Below are positions 8,331 through 15,370 of a DNA stretch of 33,340 bases, piece after piece; the first letter of the stretch is position 1, and each line of letters opens with the position of its first letter. The notes under the pieces are model-generated. The model was not told where the DNA came from and searched no databases. It was given only the letters and a program-made list of their open reading frames with translations. The DNA comes from Clostridia bacterium (GTDB lineage Bacteria; Bacillota; Clostridia; Christensenellales; Aristaeellaceae): assembly GCA_017459565.1 (NCBI GenBank), contig JAFUCP010000153.1:1-33340 (forward strand), read 5' to 3'. The translations under genes were made by a program, and so were the position numbers.

Positions 8331-8800
8331 CGCCGCGCCCTCCCCTGTTTGCGCTCCGTCATCGCCACGCCAAGCACGGCCAGCGCGGCCCCGGCGCAGA
8401 TGCACACATCGGCCACGTTGAACACGGCGAAGCGCACGAAGGCCAGCTCGATGAAATCCGCCACGCCGCCCGTGGTCAGCCGGTCATACAAGTTGCCAAG
8501 CCCGCCGCCCGCCACCAGCCACAGCCCGCTTCTGAGCAGCTTCGGCGCATCCGGCCGGGCGATCAGCCAGCCCACCAGCCCCGCGATCAGCGCCGCCGTG
8601 GCCAGCGTCAGGATCAGCGGCTGGCCGGTGAGCATGGAAAAGGCCATGCCCCGGTTCTCCACGGGCCTTAAATTCACGATGCCCGGTATCAGCGCCCCGC
8701 CCCGAGGGGCCAGCCGCGCCACCGCCAGCTTGCTCAGCCGGTCGGCCAGCGCCGACGCCAGCGCAATCCACGCGCCCTTACATCCTTGCCTCAATCGCAC
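8327..8800 (-). CDS. lspA: Lipoprotein signal peptidase II
   Basis: LspA removes the signal peptide of prolipoproteins after Lgt has lipidated the Cys. This 157-residue protein has four predicted helices and both catalytic Asp motifs, GNLYDRL and FNVADVCI, in the right order and spacing. The start is a GTG at 8798-8800 that lies inside the end of the DUF5665 gene. A GGAGG seven to eleven bases upstream in that gene fixes the start. Its stop overlaps the rluD start by four bases, so the three genes are translationally linked. lgt, the preceding step in the pathway, is at 13893. Confidence 0.95.
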   Translation of the reverse strand: MRLRQGCKGAWIALASALADRLSKLAVARLAPRGGALIPGIVNLRPVENRGMAFSMLTGQPLILTLATAALIAGLVGWLIARPDAPKLLRSGLWLVAGGGLGNLYDRLTTGGVADFIELAFVRFAVFNVADVCICAGAALAVLGVAMTERKQGRARR

Positions 8801-9050
8801 GAATAACCTCCGCCAGGAAACCGCCGATCAGCGGTATGTTTTCCACCACCAGCGATCGCAGCACCACCGCCAGCAGCGCGCCCAGCACCGAAAAGCCCAG
8901 CGTAAAGCCCAGCCCCCGGCACAGGCCGTAGAGTATGTTCTGCCAGATCATGCGCCTGCGGTTGCCCACATATTCCAGATACTCGTCCAGCCGCATCCGC
9001 TCCAGTGTGTCCATCAGCCTGTCCAGCTGCGCCCTCTCCCGCCCGGTCAC
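8778..9050 (-). CDS. DUF5665 family small membrane protein
   Basis: This protein of about 90 residues has a charged N-terminal helix (LDRLMDTLERMRLDEYLEYV) and then two hydrophobic helices around LYGLCRGLGFTLGFSVLGALLA and IPLIGGFLAEVI. The RGLGFTLGFSVLGA segment matches my memory of DUF5665, a Firmicutes family with no known function often found near lspA or divIVA. Two starts are possible: ATG 9054-9056, or GTG 9048-9050. The AGGGGG at 9058-9063 has a normal seven-base spacing only to the GTG, so I use that. It overlaps lspA by 23 bases. Confidence 0.8.
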   Translation of the reverse strand: MTGRERAQLDRLMDTLERMRLDEYLEYVGNRRRMIWQNILYGLCRGLGFTLGFSVLGALLAVVLRSLVVENIPLIGGFLAEVIRAIEARM

Positions 9051-9099
9051 GTCCATTCCCCCTCAGATGGGGATTTTTCCCAGCCGGGGACGGGTTTAT

Positions 9100-9114
9100 G
9101 CGCCCAAAGGGCGC
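9100..9114. repeat. Small perfect palindrome
   Basis: GCGCCC and GGGCGC surround an AAA loop between the DUF5665 start and the dispersed palindrome. It could be part of a leader structure in front of the DUF5665-lspA-rluD transcript. There is no T run, so it is not a terminator. Confidence 0.45.
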
Positions 9115-9138
9115 CGAATTCACGCGGCGAACACCATT

Positions 9139-9216
9139 TGTAGGGGCGGCGATGCCCGCCCGCCGGGTACAACCTGTCGCTTCGTACTCAGGCGGGCACG
9201 CATCGGCGCCCCTACA
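9139..9216. repeat. Dispersed palindromic element (REP/MITE-like)
   Basis: The 78-bp element starts with TGTAGGGGCGGCGATG and ends with CATCGGCGCCCCTACA; the two ends are inverted copies with one mismatch. A second pair, CCCGCC/GGCGGG, lies inside. Elements beginning GTAGGGGCGG with a Cys-like CCCGCC core are common dispersed repeats in Clostridia and other phyla. It separates divIVA from DUF5665, splitting an otherwise continuous cluster. Its transcript would form a long hairpin that might attenuate or protect mRNA. Confidence 0.75.
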
Positions 9217-9275
9217 TCCTCGCCGACGGTATCATCGTATTGGTTTTTACATTCCCCTTTGCCGCTTGCCGCGGA

Positions 9276-9857
9276 TCAGAACAGGCCGTTGCTCTCCCGC
9301 AGCGCTGCCTGCTGCTGCTCCAGGATGCGGCTGAAATCCGCCTTGAAGCTGGTCGCGGAGGCCTTGAGCGCCTCGTAGCGGGTCTGGAGGGTTTCCATGC
9401 GGCCCTTGACATCCGCGGTGAGCTGATCAGCCTCCTGCTGGGCCTGACGGAGCATCGCGTCCGCCTTCTCCCGGGCGGTGACGGTGATCTGGTCGGCCTG
9501 CACCTGGGCGTCGCCGACGGTCTTCTGGGCCTTGCGGTTGGCCTCCTCCATCGTCTCGTCCGCAATGCGCTGCGCCCCGATCAGGGATTCCCGCATGGCG
9601 TTCTGCAAATTGGCAAAGTAGTTCTTTTCGTTGTAATCCGGCGTCTTGGCCTCGGCGGCCTCCGCCTGGGAGCGCGCCAGCTGCACTTCGCCTTCGAGGG
9701 TCTTGATCTGCCGGTTCAGCTCCAGATTTTCGCGCACCAGCGCAGCCATCTGCTCGGCGATTTCGTCCAGAAAATCATCCACCTGCTCGATATTATAGCC
9801 GCCGCTGGCCTGCGTGCCAAATTCCTTCTCCTGAATGTCCTTAACGCTGATCGCCAT
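9276..9857 (-). CDS. divIVA: DivIVA-domain protein
   Basis: This 193-residue coiled-coil protein has the DivIVA N-terminal membrane-binding signature (SVKDIQEKEFGTQASGGYN, then EQVDDFLDEI) and a long Ala/Glu/Gln-rich coiled coil to the end. DivIVA recognises negative membrane curvature and places division or growth proteins at septum and poles. The frame starts at 9869, but that ATG touches its AAAGG. The ATG 9855-9857 is better spaced from the same AAAGGA, so I use it. It follows ylmH by 115 bases, a gap in which I see no convincing promoter, so read-through from the upstream cluster is likely. Confidence 0.9.
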   Translation of the reverse strand: MAISVKDIQEKEFGTQASGGYNIEQVDDFLDEIAEQMAALVRENLELNRQIKTLEGEVQLARSQAEAAEAKTPDYNEKNYFANLQNAMRESLIGAQRIADETMEEANRKAQKTVGDAQVQADQITVTAREKADAMLRQAQQEADQLTADVKGRMETLQTRYEALKASATSFKADFSRILEQQQAALRESNGLF

Positions 9858-9972
9858 GTCGAAAACCATCCTTTCATTGCCGATGTATGTACTGCGTTGT
9901 CACATCAAACACTAAACTTATTCAATTCGCTCAACCGGGGCAAAATTCCTGCAACACAACGTTATGTTTCAA

Positions 9973-10725
9973 TTATTTCCCATACCAGAACACCCGCACG
10001 ATCTGCCGTCCCCGCCGGGACTGCCCCTCCAGCGATTCCACCTTTACGCGCCCGTAGCCCCGGGCGGAGATCAAATCCCCCTCGGCAAGCCTGGCGTCGG
10101 CGCGGAGGTTCGGCGCGTGGTTCAGCTTCACCAGCCCCGCCGCGATCAGCCTTTGCGCCTCGCTCCGGGACAGCCGGCAGGCCGCTGCCAGCACCGCGTC
10201 CAGCCGCTCGTTCTGCACCGTCAGCCGCATTTCTTCGCCCTCGGGCGGCGAAAGCACGGGCGCCTCATCGGCGACCGTCACCTTCACGGAAGCCCTGCCC
10301 GCGCCATCGAGGCTGGCGGCGATATAGTCCGACATTTCAGAGGTTGCAAACAGATAGGCACATTCCGCGCCCCTGTAGGTTCCCATGGCGATATCGCCCG
10401 TCGTCTCCCGCTCGATGCCCAGCCCCATCACCGCGCCCAGCAGGTCCCTGTGGCCGGGATGGGCGAACTTCGCGTTCCACTGGATGCGCAGGGCCGCGAT
10501 GGGCCATTCATCTATTTCAGGCACATTCGCGGCGTAAAACGCGGCCATGCGACGCTCCGCGTCCTCATAGCCGCCCCAGAAGGCGACCTTCGCCCCCGCC
10601 CTTGACGCCACGGCGCGGGCGGCATCCGGCGCGGAGGGCTCCAAAAACCGGCTGAAACACACCCGGCGCGTGTGCGCGGCGCGCAGCGCCAGCTCGTTCA
10701 GCCGCCTGTTCAGCGCGTCGTCCAT
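9973..10725 (-). CDS. ylmH: YlmH-type RNA-binding protein with S4 domain
   Basis: This 250-residue protein has a YlmH-type N-terminal region and a C-terminal S4 domain (about residues 175-240) with the motif LSRSEAQRLIAAGLVKLNH. YlmH homologues lie in the sepF-divIVA cluster of Firmicutes. They bind RNA, and work on Bacillus links YlmH to rescue of stalled 50S-peptidyl-tRNA complexes. The ATG 10723-10725 overlaps the yggT stop in a TGATG, and no good ribosome site is visible, which suggests translational coupling to yggT. Confidence 0.88.
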   Translation of the reverse strand: MDDALNRRLNELALRAAHTRRVCFSRFLEPSAPDAARAVASRAGAKVAFWGGYEDAERRMAAFYAANVPEIDEWPIAALRIQWNAKFAHPGHRDLLGAVMGLGIERETTGDIAMGTYRGAECAYLFATSEMSDYIAASLDGAGRASVKVTVADEAPVLSPPEGEEMRLTVQNERLDAVLAAACRLSRSEAQRLIAAGLVKLNHAPNLRADARLAEGDLISARGYGRVKVESLEGQSRRGRQIVRVFWYGK

Positions 10726-11015
10726 CACAGCGCCCGGGCCAGCAGGTAATACAACCGCCACCACAGCCTTTCCACGATTTGATAGCCGATGACCGCAAAG
10801 AAGCAGGTGAAGTCCACCGGCGCGCGAAAGCGCCGCATCACCCAGATCGACAGCTTCTGAAACGGCGATACAAAGGGCTGTATGAAGCCGCGCAACAGCT
10901 CAAACGCCCGGAAGGTGGGCCTGAACCAGCTGAGGACGCAATAGGCGACGATGGCCAGCGTGATCAGCCGCAAAAACAGGTATCCCGCGTAAAACACCTC
11001 GTACAGGCCGAGCAT
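10725..11015 (-). CDS. YggT family membrane protein
   Basis: This 96-residue protein has two hydrophobic segments (about residues 8-30 and 68-88) around a conserved RGFIQPFVSPF loop followed by basic residues, the pattern of the YggT family (YlmG in Bacillus). Relatives help membrane or nucleoid organisation in plastids and cyanobacteria; the bacterial role is not clear. The frame is open far upstream, but the ATG 11013-11015 has GGGAGG seven bases before it and gives the usual family length. It follows sepF by 28 bases. Confidence 0.88.
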   Translation of the reverse strand: MLGLYEVFYAGYLFLRLITLAIVAYCVLSWFRPTFRAFELLRGFIQPFVSPFQKLSIWVMRRFRAPVDFTCFFAVIGYQIVERLWWRLYYLLARAL

Positions 11016-11043
11016 GGCGGACCTCCCTTCGGCGGACCCGGTA

Positions 11044-11781
11044 TCAGAACCGCTTGTCCAAATCGTAGGCCTCGTTGACCTCCACCGACATGGGCGCGAC
11101 CAGATAGGTCTTGTCCGATGCCTTTCGGATGCTGGCGTGCAGCGCGAACACCGCGCCGGACAGCGTATCCACCGCCCGCTGCAGCAGCCGCCCGTCCAGC
11201 TCATCCATGGTGAGGACCACGGTGTTGTTGGCAATCAGCTGGTCGATGACCTCGCAGCAGTCCTCCAGGGAGTGGAGCGAATACATCACCGTGCGGGAGC
11301 GCTGGCTGACCCGCATGGACCGCTGGGGCGTGGCCCGCGGCGCCGGCGGGGCGCTGTAGCGGGCGTCCGGCTGCTGGCTGTAGCGGGACGATTGGCGCTG
11401 GGGGCGCGCGTCATAGCCGGAATCGTCGAAGCGGGACTGAGCGCGGCGCTCGGAGGGACGGTAATCGTCATAGGCGCGCGTACTCCTGCCCGCGGACGCG
11501 CCGCGGCTCTCAAAGCGGCTGTCTGCGCCAAAGCGGCTTTCATACCGGCTCTCATAGCGGCTGCGGGACGAGGTCTGGGGCAGGCTGCGCTGGGCGCTCT
11601 GCCGGGAGGACGCGGCGCGCCCCTGGGGCCTTGACGGCTGCCGCGCGGGGGTATACGCCGCCTTGCGGCCATAGCTGTCGGAGGCATATTCCTCCCCATA
11701 GGTATCCCGCGAATCCTCGTCGTCCACGAGGCCGATAAAGTTCAACAGCTTGTTCAAGCCACCGGATTGCTTGCGCGCCAT
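11044..11781 (-). CDS. sepF: Cell division protein SepF with an expanded disordered linker
   Basis: SepF anchors FtsZ to the membrane and helps build the septum in Firmicutes and Actinobacteria. The N-terminal amphipathic helix is at residues 8-22 (GLNKLLNFIGLVDDED), and the SepF core is at about 165-240, with VVLTMDELD and DTLSGAVFALHASI. Between them is a linker of roughly 130 residues rich in Arg, Ser, Tyr and Gln, with repeated YESR units. Most SepF proteins are near 150 residues; this one has 245. The start ATG is followed at once by MARKQSGG. It lies 34 bases behind yggS. Confidence 0.93.
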   Translation of the reverse strand: MARKQSGGLNKLLNFIGLVDDEDSRDTYGEEYASDSYGRKAAYTPARQPSRPQGRAASSRQSAQRSLPQTSSRSRYESRYESRFGADSRFESRGASAGRSTRAYDDYRPSERRAQSRFDDSGYDARPQRQSSRYSQQPDARYSAPPAPRATPQRSMRVSQRSRTVMYSLHSLEDCCEVIDQLIANNTVVLTMDELDGRLLQRAVDTLSGAVFALHASIRKASDKTYLVAPMSVEVNEAYDLDKRF

Positions 11782-11815
11782 GGCGATCTCCTCACTTTAA
11801 GTCTCGAATGGTATT

Positions 11816-12508
11816 TCAAATCTTCGCCGGCCTCGCGCCGAACAGCGCCCGTCCCAGCCGGACCATCGTCGCGCCCTCCTGAGCCGCGACGATGCAGTCA
11901 TCGGACATGCCCATGGAAAGCGTGCGCATTTCGACGCCGTCGATGTCCGCGTCCCGCAGCCGTTCAAACCAGCCGCGCATGGCGCGGAACAGGGGCCGCA
12001 CGGCCTCCGGGTCATCGGCAGCGGGCATAATCGCCATCAGGCCCTGCACCCGGATGCCGGGCAGCGCGCCGCACAGCCGAACGAAGGGCAAAAGCCCCTC
12101 CTCCGCCACGCCGGCCTTCTGCGCCTCGCGGCCGATGTTCACCTGCACCAGCACCGGCAGCTCCACCCCCGCGGCCACGGTGCGGCGGGAAAGCTCCCGC
12201 GCCAGCTCCTCCCGGTCCAGCGACTGGACCATGGCCACCTTGTCCACGATGTACTTGACCTTATTGGTCTGGAGCCTGCCGATGAGATGCATTTCAAAGC
12301 CGGGGTCCAAGCTGTCCAGCTTGCCCAGAAGCTCCTGCACGCGGTTTTCGCCCAGGATGCGTATGCCGCCCTCCCGGGCCATATTGATGGTTTCGGCATC
12401 GATGGTCTTGCTCACGGCGCAGATCTCTGCCCCGCCCCAGCGGGCCGAGGCTTCGCCGATGCGTTCGCGCCATTCGCGGATATTGTTGAGCAGCGCTTCC
12501 CGGTTCAC
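11816..12508 (-). CDS. yggS: PLP-homeostasis protein, YggS/PROSC family
   Basis: This 230-residue protein binds pyridoxal phosphate and keeps its free level in balance; it has no known catalytic activity. The PLP lysine is Lys34 in CAVSKTID, GENRVQE is at 53-59, and the barrel motif HLIGRLQTNK is at 74-83. The C-terminal SMGMSDD and VRLGRALFG motifs that hold the phosphate are present. The start is a GTG (12506-12508) with GGAGG seven bases upstream. An overlapping ATG three codons earlier is out of frame. It sits between the HlyD-like gene (14-base gap) and sepF, the standard place for this gene in Firmicutes. Confidence 0.95.
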   Translation of the reverse strand: MNREALLNNIREWRERIGEASARWGGAEICAVSKTIDAETINMAREGGIRILGENRVQELLGKLDSLDPGFEMHLIGRLQTNKVKYIVDKVAMVQSLDREELARELSRRTVAAGVELPVLVQVNIGREAQKAGVAEEGLLPFVRLCGALPGIRVQGLMAIMPAADDPEAVRPLFRAMRGWFERLRDADIDGVEMRTLSMGMSDDCIVAAQEGATMVRLGRALFGARPAKI

Positions 12509-12522
12509 GTCATTGCCTCCGT

Positions 12523-13704
12523 CTATTTAATCAGCACGGGCTGTCCCAGCTGCAGCGCGCCCTCCACCAGGGGCTGGATCATGGCGATGCTGCCATCGGT
12601 GGAGAGGACCTCCACCGGCACAAAGGTGCCGCCGGGCACGTCGTACACCCAAACGCCCATCTGCCCGTTTTCGTTGTAGAGCGCCTCGATGCGCACGGAG
12701 AGGCCGGTGAGGGTGATGCTGAACTGCGCCCTGCCTCTGCGGCAGTAGATCAGCGGGCCGATGGGATCGTGTACCTCAAACACCGCCAGCGTCGTGTCGT
12801 TTTCCTTTTGCACGCTGTAGACCGAGGCCGTAAAGCTCAGATCCTCATAGCCCTCCAGCTGCATAAAATAGCTGTCCTGCCCCACCACGGGGGTCCAGGT
12901 GTTGCCCGTGGCCAGCACCGCCACGAACCAGCGGTCCTGGTCCACGACGCGGTAGATGCCGGTATTCAGCGTCTGCCGGGTATTGGCCAGACTGCCGCCC
13001 GCCAGCACCGTGCGCACATCGGCGATGGACAGCGTATTCAGCGCATCGGGCGTCAAATCGTTTTCATAGCCGTCGATGTAGAAGGAAACCACGCCGTCCC
13101 GGTCCGCCGCGGAGGACTTTCGCCAGGACTGTATGCTGGAAAGGCGCGCGTTTTCCTCGTCGTACAGCTTGGTCAGCTTGCTGTCCCCGCGCTTGTTCTG
13201 TCGCAGGTATTCCTGCCGGTTCACCATGGCGGTCTCCAGCTGGCTGGTGACGGTCTTGAGATTGCCGGAGGACTGATGGGTAATCAGGCTTTTAAACTCC
13301 AGCGCCATCATGTTCACCACCGTGTCCAGGCGGCTCAGATCGGCGTCCACAATGTTGGCCAGCAGCTGTTTGTGGTACTCCTGGATGCTCTTGCGCGTCT
13401 TTTCCAGGTTGTTGAGCAGGCTCTCGGAGTAGCCGGTGGTATACAGGTTGGCCACGTCGTCCCCCGCCGAAACCAGCGAATCCTCCGGCGCGATGTACTC
13501 CACCCGGGCGGTGGAATCCGAGGCAGTGACGCTCTCATCCCGAATGATGACGCAGTCCACCGTCTGACGCTGGGCCGCGTTGGCCATCATGATCACCGTC
13601 TCCCCGGAGCTGGGGAACAGCACGGGCCGCAGGATCAGGAACGCGATTACCAGCAGGGCCATCAAAAACAGGAAAAACCTGCCGGTCACTCTCTTTCTGC
13701 GCAT
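12523..13704 (-). CDS. HlyD-like single-pass membrane protein
   Basis: This 393-residue protein has a basic N-terminus, one transmembrane helix (about 9-29) and a large extracytoplasmic part. A lipoyl-like segment around EYIAPEDSLVSAGDDVANL (about 69-87), a coiled coil (about 92-200) and a beta-rich C-terminus give the layout of HlyD-type membrane fusion proteins. No ABC transporter or outer membrane partner is nearby. In Clostridia such HlyD-like genes often head the yggS-sepF-yggT-ylmH-divIVA cluster, so a structural role in division or wall assembly is more likely than export. That role is inference. It is the first gene after the promoter at 13790-13818. Confidence 0.75.
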   Translation of the reverse strand: MRRKRVTGRFFLFLMALLVIAFLILRPVLFPSSGETVIMMANAAQRQTVDCVIIRDESVTASDSTARVEYIAPEDSLVSAGDDVANLYTTGYSESLLNNLEKTRKSIQEYHKQLLANIVDADLSRLDTVVNMMALEFKSLITHQSSGNLKTVTSQLETAMVNRQEYLRQNKRGDSKLTKLYDEENARLSSIQSWRKSSAADRDGVVSFYIDGYENDLTPDALNTLSIADVRTVLAGGSLANTRQTLNTGIYRVVDQDRWFVAVLATGNTWTPVVGQDSYFMQLEGYEDLSFTASVYSVQKENDTTLAVFEVHDPIGPLIYCRRGRAQFSITLTGLSVRIEALYNENGQMGVWVYDVPGGTFVPVEVLSTDGSIAMIQPLVEGALQLGQPVLIK

Positions 13705-13789
13705 AGCTCACGCTCCGATCGCTGTTGTCATTGCCCCATCGGTTCCCATTCGGGGACAGCATGGACAGGGTACATCCATCGTATTTTAT

Positions 13790-13818
13790 ATTATACGCCC
13801 TATTTGTCCCGGATGCAA
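13790..13818 (-). promoter_or_regulatory. Sigma-70 type promoter of the sepF-divIVA cluster
   Basis: On the minus strand, TTGCAT (13813-13818), a 17-base spacer and a perfect TATAAT (13790-13795) lie about 85 bases before the HlyD-like ATG. No other good promoter is visible down to 9276, so this one may drive six genes. Confidence 0.7.
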
Positions 13819-13828
13819 TGCAAATGAA

Positions 13829-13858
13829 TTGACTTTTTCGTGCCATAAACATTATAAT
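13829..13858 (+). promoter_or_regulatory. Sigma-70 type promoter for lgt
   Basis: TTGACT (13829-13834), an 18-base spacer and a perfect TATAAT (13853-13858) lie just ahead of lgt. The -10 box covers the upstream ATG at 13857, so that codon cannot be in the transcript and the true start must lie further in. The two divergent -35 boxes are only ten bases apart. Confidence 0.7.
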
Positions 13859-13892
13859 GAATGAACAACCCTCATGTCAGGAGGCGCTCTCA

Positions 13893-14819
13893 TTGATCTA
13901 CGCAACCCCCACCGCCCTGCACGCCTTCGGGCTGACCATACACTGGTACGGCGTCATCATTGCCCTGGGCATGGCCCTGGCCGTGGGCCTCGCCGCCCTG
14001 CGGGAAAGGCGGCTGGGCCTGCCCCGGGAAACCGCCCTGGACCTGGCGCTCATCGGCATCCCCGCCGCCATCGTGTGCGCCCGGCTCTACTATGTGGTGT
14101 TTTCCTGGGATGCCTACGCCGACCGGCCCATCCGCGCGCTGTTCATCTGGGAGGGCGGCATGGCCATCTACGGCGGCATCATCGGCGGCGTGCTGGCGGG
14201 CTGGCTCTATTCCCGGCGCAGGAAGCTGCCCTTTTTGAAGCTGGCGGACCTCGCCGCGCCCTCCATCGCGCTGGGCCAGGCCGTGGGGCGCTGGGGAAAC
14301 TTCGTCAACCAGGAGGCCTACGGCATCGCCGTCACGCAGCCCTGGCAGCAGCGCTTCCCCATCGCCGTGTTCATACAGGCCGACGGGCTTTGGCACTGCG
14401 CCACCTTCTTCTATGAATCCATGTGGTGCCTTATGATCGTGTGCGCGTTGCTGCTTTGCGAAAGAAAGCGCCTCTTTCGCCGGGACGGGGATATCTCCAT
14501 TGCCTATGTGTTTCTCTACGCGCTGGAGCGCAGCATGGTGGAGGGACTGCGCACCGACAGCCTGTATCTGGGGCCGTTGCGCGTTTCCCAGGCGCTGAGC
14601 CTCGCCGCGCTCATCCTGTGCGCCGCCTGGATGCTAAAAAGGAGCGAAAAAAAAGCGGCGGGCATGGCCGCGCTGGCCTGCTGCGTCGCGCTGGCCGCGC
14701 TGCTGCTCGCCGGGCACCCCGTGCCCGCGCTCATTCCCGCCGCCGGGGCGCTGTTCTGCGCCGGTGTGCAGTGCGCCCGGCAGGCCCGGACCGCGCCGGT
14801 GCGGCAGGAGGGCGATTAA
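13893..14819 (+). CDS. lgt: Prolipoprotein diacylglyceryl transferase
   Basis: Lgt moves diacylglycerol from phosphatidylglycerol to the lipobox Cys of prolipoproteins in the membrane. The protein has about seven helices and the family signature GRWGNFVNQEAYG (from about residue 132), plus WEGGMAIYGG (about 87-96). I choose the TTG at 13893-13895 as start: a perfect AGGAGG (13879-13884) lies eight bases before it, and the promoter -10 at 13853-13858 rules out the ATG at 13857. This gives 308 residues. Three to four hydrophobic segments follow the enzyme core (about 225-295), slightly longer than usual. The gene converges on the phosphatase gene with an 11-base gap and no visible terminator. 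Confidence 0.95.
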   Translation: MIYATPTALHAFGLTIHWYGVIIALGMALAVGLAALRERRLGLPRETALDLALIGIPAAIVCARLYYVVFSWDAYADRPIRALFIWEGGMAIYGGIIGGVLAGWLYSRRRKLPFLKLADLAAPSIALGQAVGRWGNFVNQEAYGIAVTQPWQQRFPIAVFIQADGLWHCATFFYESMWCLMIVCALLLCERKRLFRRDGDISIAYVFLYALERSMVEGLRTDSLYLGPLRVSQALSLAALILCAAWMLKRSEKKAAGMAALACCVALAALLLAGHPVPALIPAAGALFCAGVQCARQARTAPVRQEGD

Positions 14820-14830
14820 CTTTTCTTCCC

Positions 14831-15295
14831 TTATCTGCCGCCCGACGCCCCCTCAAGCTCATCCAGCATGGCCCGGCATCCGGCTTCGATCTGGCCGTAC
14901 ACCTCCGCGAAGCGCCCGGTGTACCAGGGATCGTCGATGGGCTCGTCAGAGCCGGCAAAGGACATCAAAAGCCGCATCTTGCCCTTTGGATCGTCGCAAA
15001 TGCGCAGCATGTTGCGGATGTTGAAGGGCTCCATGGCGACGATATAGTCGTAATCATCATAGTCCGCCCGGGTCATCTGTCGCGCGGCGTGGCCCTTGCA
15101 GGAGATGCCGTGCCGGGCCAGCTCCCGCTGGGCGGGGGGATACACCGGGTTGCCGATCTCCTCCCTGCTGGTGGCCGCGGAGGCGATTTCATAGCGTTCC
15201 TGCAGCCCGGCCTGCTTCACCAGCTGCTTCATCACATATTCCGCCATGGGCGAACGGCATATGTTGCCGTGGCAGACAAACAAAATCCTGGGCAT
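14831..15295 (-). CDS. Low-molecular-weight protein tyrosine phosphatase
   Basis: This 154-residue enzyme has the P-loop CHGNICRS at residues 8-15 (nucleophile Cys8, Arg14) close to the N-terminus and the general acid in the DEPIDDPW segment near residue 120. It removes phosphate from tyrosine, or from arginine in some Firmicutes (YwlE). An Ile at the position after GN (as here, GNIC) is the pattern of the tyrosine type, while YwlE-type enzymes carry Thr. I start at the ATG 15293-15295, with GGGGGAT upstream. It has its own likely promoter and is not clearly tied to its neighbours. Confidence 0.9.
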   Translation of the reverse strand: MPRILFVCHGNICRSPMAEYVMKQLVKQAGLQERYEIASAATSREEIGNPVYPPAQRELARHGISCKGHAARQMTRADYDDYDYIVAMEPFNIRNMLRICDDPKGKMRLLMSFAGSDEPIDDPWYTGRFAEVYGQIEAGCRAMLDELEGASGGR

Positions 15296-15319
15296 GGATG
15301 ATCCCCCTGTGCATCGTGC

Positions 15320-15349
15320 AAAATACTCGGTTGATTTATAAGCGGGCAA
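15320..15349 (-). promoter_or_regulatory. Possible promoter for the phosphatase gene
   Basis: On the minus strand, TTGCCC (15344-15349), an 18-base spacer and TATTTT (15320-15325) lie about 25 bases ahead of the ATG. The -10 box is imperfect. Read-through from the upstream pair of genes is also possible. Confidence 0.4.
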
Positions 15350-15370
15350 ATACTGTGCGTGGATTTCCGA

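Noticed and set aside
13857..13859. ATG as start of lgt
   Set aside because: It lies inside the -10 box of the lgt promoter and has no ribosome site; the TTG at 13893 has AGGAGG.
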